Shown: positions 60,439-64,000 of the stretch, in pieces
How positions within the stretch are numbered: the first letter of the stretch is position 1
Layout: every line of letters begins with the position of its first letter
Assembly (NCBI GenBank): GCA_002011035.2
Contig: MTLY02000003.1
Span: 241,194 to 305,193 of the forward strand
Reading direction: 5' to 3'
DNA: 64,000 nt
Source: Candidatus Hecatella orcuttiae
GTDB taxonomy: Archaea; Thermoproteota; Bathyarchaeia; Hecatellales; Hecatellaceae
Notes under the pieces: model-generated
What the model saw: the letters and a program-made list of their open reading frames with translations, nothing else
The model's database searches: none
What the model was told of the DNA's origin: nothing
Program-made: the position numbers and the translations under genes

Positions 60439-60693
60439 TTGCCTAAGAAAAACTATGTGCAAAGAAAATTCCTGAACCCAATTGACCTGCACGTCTCCGT
60501 TCCCGGAGGCCTCTGGGAGGAACTCAAACGCCTGTTCTACGACCCCAGCTTCCACGTGGATGACAGCCATTTCTTAACGAGGATTCTGGAGGAATACCGC
60601 GACTACAAGTGGCCAAGAAAAGCCCTCTTAAATTTGGTTGAGTTGCACCGTGAAGAACTTGGCAAAGAAAAGGGGGTGAGCAAAGGGCCTTGA
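60439..60693 (+). CDS. Ribbon-helix-helix-like small protein
   Basis: 84 residues from TTG 60439, with GGGGGTGAGAAA upstream. A strand (IDLHVSVPGGLWEELKRL) then helices (SHFLTRILEEYRDYKW) fit the RHH fold. It overlaps the next gene by four bases. Confidence 0.55.
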   Translation: MPKKNYVQRKFLNPIDLHVSVPGGLWEELKRLFYDPSFHVDDSHFLTRILEEYRDYKWPRKALLNLVELHREELGKEKGVSKGP

Positions 60694-60863
60694 ACGACTA
60701 TGTATTAGGCGCTCTAGAAACCTTGGCTTGGGTTCGAAAACAGATAGAAGCTGGGAGGAAGCCCGCGGAGCTTAAAGCCGAAATCAACAGCCTTCTCAAA
60801 GAGATCCTAGACAACGCGGCATTGCACGCTCTAGGCAAGGTTAAAGCCCAAGCCACCATCTAA
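60690..60863 (+). CDS. Hypothetical helical protein
   Basis: 57 residues from TTG 60690 in the TTGA overlap with the previous stop. Entirely helical (GALETLAWVRKQIEAGRK, ELKAEINSLLKEILDNAAL). Coupled to the upstream RHH-like gene, so they may act together. Confidence 0.5.
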   Translation: MNDYVLGALETLAWVRKQIEAGRKPAELKAEINSLLKEILDNAALHALGKVKAQATI

Positions 60864-61187
60864 AACCTCCCTCTACCCTATTTTTTTAGAAAATTTATGT
60901 CTAAAATTTTAGTCAAATACTCGAGAAAATTTTAAAATTTTCGATCAGAAGTTTAAAATCGATGAAGTTCCCTATCTTTACTAACTACGTAATGAGGGTG
61001 ATCGCGGACTTGTACTCCGGTTGGATCGGGCATGGGCGGCCCAATAATTTCATTCCGCGATCCGTATGAGTGAAAGGACTGTCCTCCGAAAGCTTTTTTC
61101 CTTTGTTCACTCGAGCTTAAGGACTTTTCAAAATCCCAAACTTTTAGAGGGGGGTCGAGACGGCTGAACAGAAAAGATTGTGCATCT
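60864..61187. other. AT-rich intergenic region, possible origin
   Basis: No convincing gene. It contains CTATTTTTTTAG (a possible terminator near 60880), then AAAATTTTAAAATTTT and TTAAAATCGAT (60926-60963), a dense run of short palindromes. The replication and recombination genes begin just to the right. This is where an origin of the second element could lie; only its composition and position support that. Confidence 0.3.
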
Positions 61188-61457
61188 TTGATTTTAGAAG
61201 TACTCAAAAAGGCTGAGAGGCCGCTAGACGTAAAGAAAATTCAAGAACTAGCCGGCATCGCCCATTGGTCAGTTGCCTTGAACCACTTATTACAGTTGCT
61301 AATTGAGGGCCAAATAGCCGGCTTCAAGACCAGCAAATCATGGATATTCTTTCTCCCGGAGAACCTTCCTAAAACTCTTCTTGAGGAGAAACTCCAACCC
61401 AAAAACACGCTTGGGGGGACTGTATACGGCTTGAGAGAGGTGAAAGGTGAATCATGA
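61188..61457 (+). CDS. Winged-helix-like protein
   Basis: 89 residues from TTG 61188; the frame is open further upstream, so the start is unsure. LDVKKIQELAGIAHWSVALNHLLQLLIEG is a helix-turn-helix-like region. The stop overlaps the next ATG by four bases, the first of a tightly coupled set of four genes. Confidence 0.55.
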   Translation: MILEVLKKAERPLDVKKIQELAGIAHWSVALNHLLQLLIEGQIAGFKTSKSWIFFLPENLPKTLLEEKLQPKNTLGGTVYGLREVKGES

Positions 61458-62335
61458 GCGAAAAGACCCCCACACCCTCTCCACGAGAGGATGTTTTCGC
61501 CATCATGGAGAGGAAGGACGAGGACCAGATTATTGCGGAACTGAAGGGGGCCTACCTGGATGAATTCGTCTACTCGTTCGAGCATGGTGATCGTCGTGTA
61601 GTTGGGCTTTCATGGTCAGGGGTAAAGGAGATAGCGTGGCGGCTGGGTTCAATCAGCGTAGACGACCTAACCGTTGAGGATAAGGGTGATTTTTGGCTAG
61701 CCAAATGCTCTGCGACTGACCACGTGAGAGGGAACCGGCGTTGGGGAGCCGCGGTCCAACCCAAAAAAATCGGCGACAAAGAAGACGTGTTTGCCCTCCC
61801 TAAGGCTGTTTCCAAAGCTCAACGAAATGCTATCAGAGCGGTCATCCCCGAGGCTATGATTAAGACATTCATAGACCGGTTTCTCGAAGAGAGCCGAACC
61901 AAGCAACCATCTCCTACCCCTTCCGCAGAGGTTAAAACCGCCGCTGAAAAATCGTTGGCAGCCAATAATTTGGGCGAAATAACAGAGCTTAAAGCAAATG
62001 ATGTTCCGCTGGCCATCTTAACCGTTAAACATGATGAAGCTTTCCTTACGCCTCAGCAGAAGTTTCATCTTTCCACGCCTCCTTGGGGCTCGTTTTTTGT
62101 AGCTAAGGTTTTGGAAGCTATGGTGGCGAAAGATGCCGAATTGGCGATGAAGGGGGAGATAGGACCGACCGATTTGTTCAGCTATAACATCGATGAAGAG
62201 GGGGGAATTCTGCGAGAGGTGTATGTGCGAAACTGGAGAACAAAGGAAAGGCTTTCTCAGATTAAGAACGCAGCACGATGGACCCTAAGTAAAATGCTGG
62301 AGCGGAGTAAAACGCCGCAGGCTGGGGGCTCCTAG
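61454..62335 (+). CDS. Putative single-strand annealing/recombination protein
   Basis: 293 residues from ATG 61454. The middle part, DVFALPKAVSKAQRNAIRAVIPEAMI, resembles the A-x-x-K-A-x-RNA-x-R-x-x-IPE box I associate with phage Rad52/Sak-type annealing proteins; GDRRVVGLSWSGVKEIA before it fits the same class. The C-terminal third is variable. Overlap with the upstream gene, and the TopoVI-like gene two bases downstream, point to replication or recombination. Confidence 0.45.
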   Translation: MSEKTPTPSPREDVFAIMERKDEDQIIAELKGAYLDEFVYSFEHGDRRVVGLSWSGVKEIAWRLGSISVDDLTVEDKGDFWLAKCSATDHVRGNRRWGAAVQPKKIGDKEDVFALPKAVSKAQRNAIRAVIPEAMIKTFIDRFLEESRTKQPSPTPSAEVKTAAEKSLAANNLGEITELKANDVPLAILTVKHDEAFLTPQQKFHLSTPPWGSFFVAKVLEAMVAKDAELAMKGEIGPTDLFSYNIDEEGGILREVYVRNWRTKERLSQIKNAARWTLSKMLERSKTPQAGGS

Positions 62336-62336
62336 C

Positions 62337-63224
62337 ATGGAGTATGAGAGCATCGTAAGTTGGACGCGGGGTATCATAAGCCAGTATTCCATGGCCCTCA
62401 CTTTGCGGCAGATCTACTACCGGTTGATTAGCCAACATCCCAGCATCCCCAACACGAAGAGCACCTATAACATGCTCAGCAAAATCTTGGTTAAAGCCAG
62501 GGAGCGGGGCGACATTCCTGAAGACGTCATCGAGGATCGGAGCAGGGAAACGATAGGCGGCGAAGGGTGGACATGGGACAGCCCCGACGACTTTCTTGAA
62601 TACGTTATGGAGGATTTCTCCTCCAAGTGGATGAGCTACAGTCGAAGCCTATGGGCTAGTCAACCTTGCTATGTGGAAGTTTGGGTGGAGAAAGACGCTC
62701 TTTCCCGGATAATCAGCGACGCTGTGGACGGTTTTAGGGTTAGAACTGCACCGAGCCGGGGCTATTCAAGCTTCACCTACGTGAGGGATGCGGTGAAACG
62801 GTTTGAAGGCTTACCCAACCGGTGGGTCGTAATATTGCATTTCTCGGACCATGACCCCAGCGGCTTGGATATGACAAGGGACCTTCAGGAGCGCTTTGAC
62901 AGGTACGGTAACGGCCTCGAAATCCACGTGGAAAGGGTGGCCCTAACCTATGAACAAGTTCAAAAATACGGTTTGCCGCCAAACCCCACCAAGCGGGCGG
63001 ACACCCGAAGCAAGGGCTACATCAGCCGATATGGGGATGGGTGCTGGGAGCTTGACGCCATAGAGCCTGACGAGCTTCAGCGGATGGTTAGAGCATCGGT
63101 GGCGAAGCACATCGTTCCCGAAGTTTGGAAGGGAGCTGTGGATAGGGAGGAGCAGGAGCGGGAACGTTTGAGGGTGAAATTTGAGGAATTCACCCGGCTT
63201 TTGAAGGGGAACGACCATGACTAG
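62337..63224 (+). CDS. TopoVI-A/Spo11-like protein (mini-A type)
   Basis: 295 residues from ATG 62337. LTLRQIYYRLI near residue 22 matches the winged-helix segment that holds the DNA-cleaving Tyr in TopoVI-A and Spo11. The Toprim domain follows: VEVWVEKDALSRII (the Glu) and VILHFSDHDPSGLDMTRD (the D-x-D). No B subunit (GHKL ATPase) is seen. Stand-alone A-like proteins, called mini-A, are known on archaeal and bacterial mobile elements, with unknown partner and role. Confidence 0.75.
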   Translation: MEYESIVSWTRGIISQYSMALTLRQIYYRLISQHPSIPNTKSTYNMLSKILVKARERGDIPEDVIEDRSRETIGGEGWTWDSPDDFLEYVMEDFSSKWMSYSRSLWASQPCYVEVWVEKDALSRIISDAVDGFRVRTAPSRGYSSFTYVRDAVKRFEGLPNRWVVILHFSDHDPSGLDMTRDLQERFDRYGNGLEIHVERVALTYEQVQKYGLPPNPTKRADTRSKGYISRYGDGCWELDAIEPDELQRMVRASVAKHIVPEVWKGAVDREEQERERLRVKFEEFTRLLKGNDHD

Positions 63225-64000
63225 TTTTTACTATGACCATTTTATCCCCTACGTTCAAAATAAGGTGAAGTGGGATGATCCCCTAGTTGACACCATCGCC
63301 AGGGTGGGTTTCTCCGCCTTCACCGACAATCCTTTAAACCTGTTTTTGAAGGGCCCCTCCAGTATTGGCAAGTCATATATTGTGAAGCATACCTTAGCTG
63401 CTTTCCCAAAGAAATGTAAATGGAACTTAGGGGGGATAAGTCCCAAGGCTCTAATCCACGACCCAAGGGCTGTTTTGGTCGATGAGGAGGGCAACATCCT
63501 CGAGCCCCCCACTGTTTCCAAGAAAGATGGCCCTGAAGCTTGGGAGGAATATAAAAGCAAGTTAAAACGCAGCCGGTATCTGATAGATCTTAAAAATGTT
63601 ATTCTAACTTTCCTTGAAAGCCCAAGCGAAGACACCTTCAACATGCTGAGGCCTATCCTAAGCCATGATGAAGTGGAAATAGAATACCGCATAGCCCCAA
63701 GAGGGCAAAGTGAGACTCATACCAAGAATATTGTGGTGAAAAACTGGCCTGCCATGATCTGTGCTACGACAGACAAGGATTATTTAGAGGACTTGGCCAC
63801 CCGGAGCATAACCGTAACCCCGAATGAATCCATTGAAAAATTCGCCGAAGCGCATAAAGTCACCGCGAAAAAGTATAGCATGCCCTCTTTACCCCAAGAG
63901 GACCTAGAATTTAAAGCTATCCGGGACTGGATAGCTCAAAAAATAGGTTCCGGCGTAAATGTTGTTTCCCCTCAGGCTGAAATGGTGGCTGTGTGGTTTC
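63217..64000 (+). CDS. P-loop ATPase, truncated by the window end
   Basis: ATG 63217 overlaps the mini-A stop by eight bases. LFLKGPSSIGKSYIVKH is the Walker A. VILTFLESPSEDTFNMLRPIL gives an acidic Walker-B-like position, and WPAMICATTDKDYLEDLATRS resembles the sensor region of superfamily-3 or AAA+ viral helicases. At least 261 residues are present and the frame is open at 64000. It is probably the replicative helicase or loader of the second element. Confidence 0.7.
   Translation, partial: MTSFYYDHFIPYVQNKVKWDDPLVDTIARVGFSAFTDNPLNLFLKGPSSIGKSYIVKHTLAAFPKKCKWNLGGISPKALIHDPRAVLVDEEGNILEPPTVSKKDGPEAWEEYKSKLKRSRYLIDLKNVILTFLESPSEDTFNMLRPILSHDEVEIEYRIAPRGQSETHTKNIVVKNWPAMICATTDKDYLEDLATRSITVTPNESIEKFAEAHKVTAKKYSMPSLPQEDLEFKAIRDWIAQKIGSGVNVVSPQAEMVAVWF

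Noticed and set aside
60953-61207. 84-codon minus-strand frame
   Set aside because: The product has no fold-like pattern, and the region is AT-rich with short palindromes. It is better read as intergenic.
1-64000. CRISPR array
   Set aside because: No regularly spaced identical repeats with unique 30-40-base spacers were seen. The TTTTCGGGG copies are too short and irregularly spaced, and genes lie between them.

Overview
This is archaeal DNA. The evidence is TFB next to Gar1, a PCNA clamp, a HerA-NurA-Mre11-Rad50 operon, AbrB and ribbon-helix-helix regulators, archaeal TATA promoters (TTTAAATA-type), and many GTG/TTG starts. The chromosomal gene set and GC content suggest a TACK-group archaeon such as a Bathyarchaeia lineage, but nothing here fixes the taxon. 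There are no rRNA genes, no complete tRNA gene and no CRISPR array.

Bases 1-40300 look like one large integrated mobile element (plasmid- or virus-like, or Borg-like in spirit). Two mirrored promoters near 2.0 kb share a 24-bp module. The rightward one opens a long one-directional train of about 50 mostly tiny genes (2.1-18.9 kb, resuming at 21.6-22.5 kb). Nearly every gene is preceded by the same short sequence, TTTTCGGGG, a few bases before the start codon. I count more than 35 copies, which is the most unusual feature of the window. The train carries a roughly 500-nt GC-rich structured RNA, a Ku-like protein with an ATP-dependent ligase (a possible NHEJ pair), a PCNA clamp fused to a long unknown C-terminal region, a DUF932-like protein, a DUF5131-like radical-SAM protein, a nucleotidyltransferase pair and many zinc-ribbon miniproteins. 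Several genes are split by apparent frameshifts.

AT-richer cargo interrupts the train: a type II restriction-modification cassette (11.9-13.6 kb), an uncharacterised gene pair (19.3-21.3 kb) and a large defence-like island (22.5-36.3 kb). In the island a NurA-HerA-Mre11-Rad50 operon faces a winged-helix regulator, an SNF2 helicase with an inserted DnaJ domain, and a fused nuclease-methyltransferase. The divergent promoter carries three copies of CCATAGAT, one overlapping the regulator's start. After it come a decayed DDE transposon inserted by a relE remnant, a tyrosine recombinase, a few more small genes with degenerate junction motifs, and two tRNA-3'-end-like scars (37.8 and 40.28 kb) that may mark ends of the element or of a part of it.

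Bases 40.5-57 kb look like chromosome: selD, a SAM methyltransferase, a DUF255 thioredoxin-fold protein, an SDR, a ZIP transporter, a CDF transporter whose middle is inverted, two MFS transporters, a DUF2156 gene with an in-frame stop, gar1-tfb, lysA, a likely free-standing ncRNA, and a RecA-like ATPase with a V4R membrane protein.

Bases 57.1-64 kb are the start of a second integrated element. A tRNA 5'-half-like remnant lies by a tyrosine recombinase, followed by small regulators and a replication/recombination module (a possible annealing protein, a TopoVI-A-like mini-A protein and a truncated P-loop ATPase).
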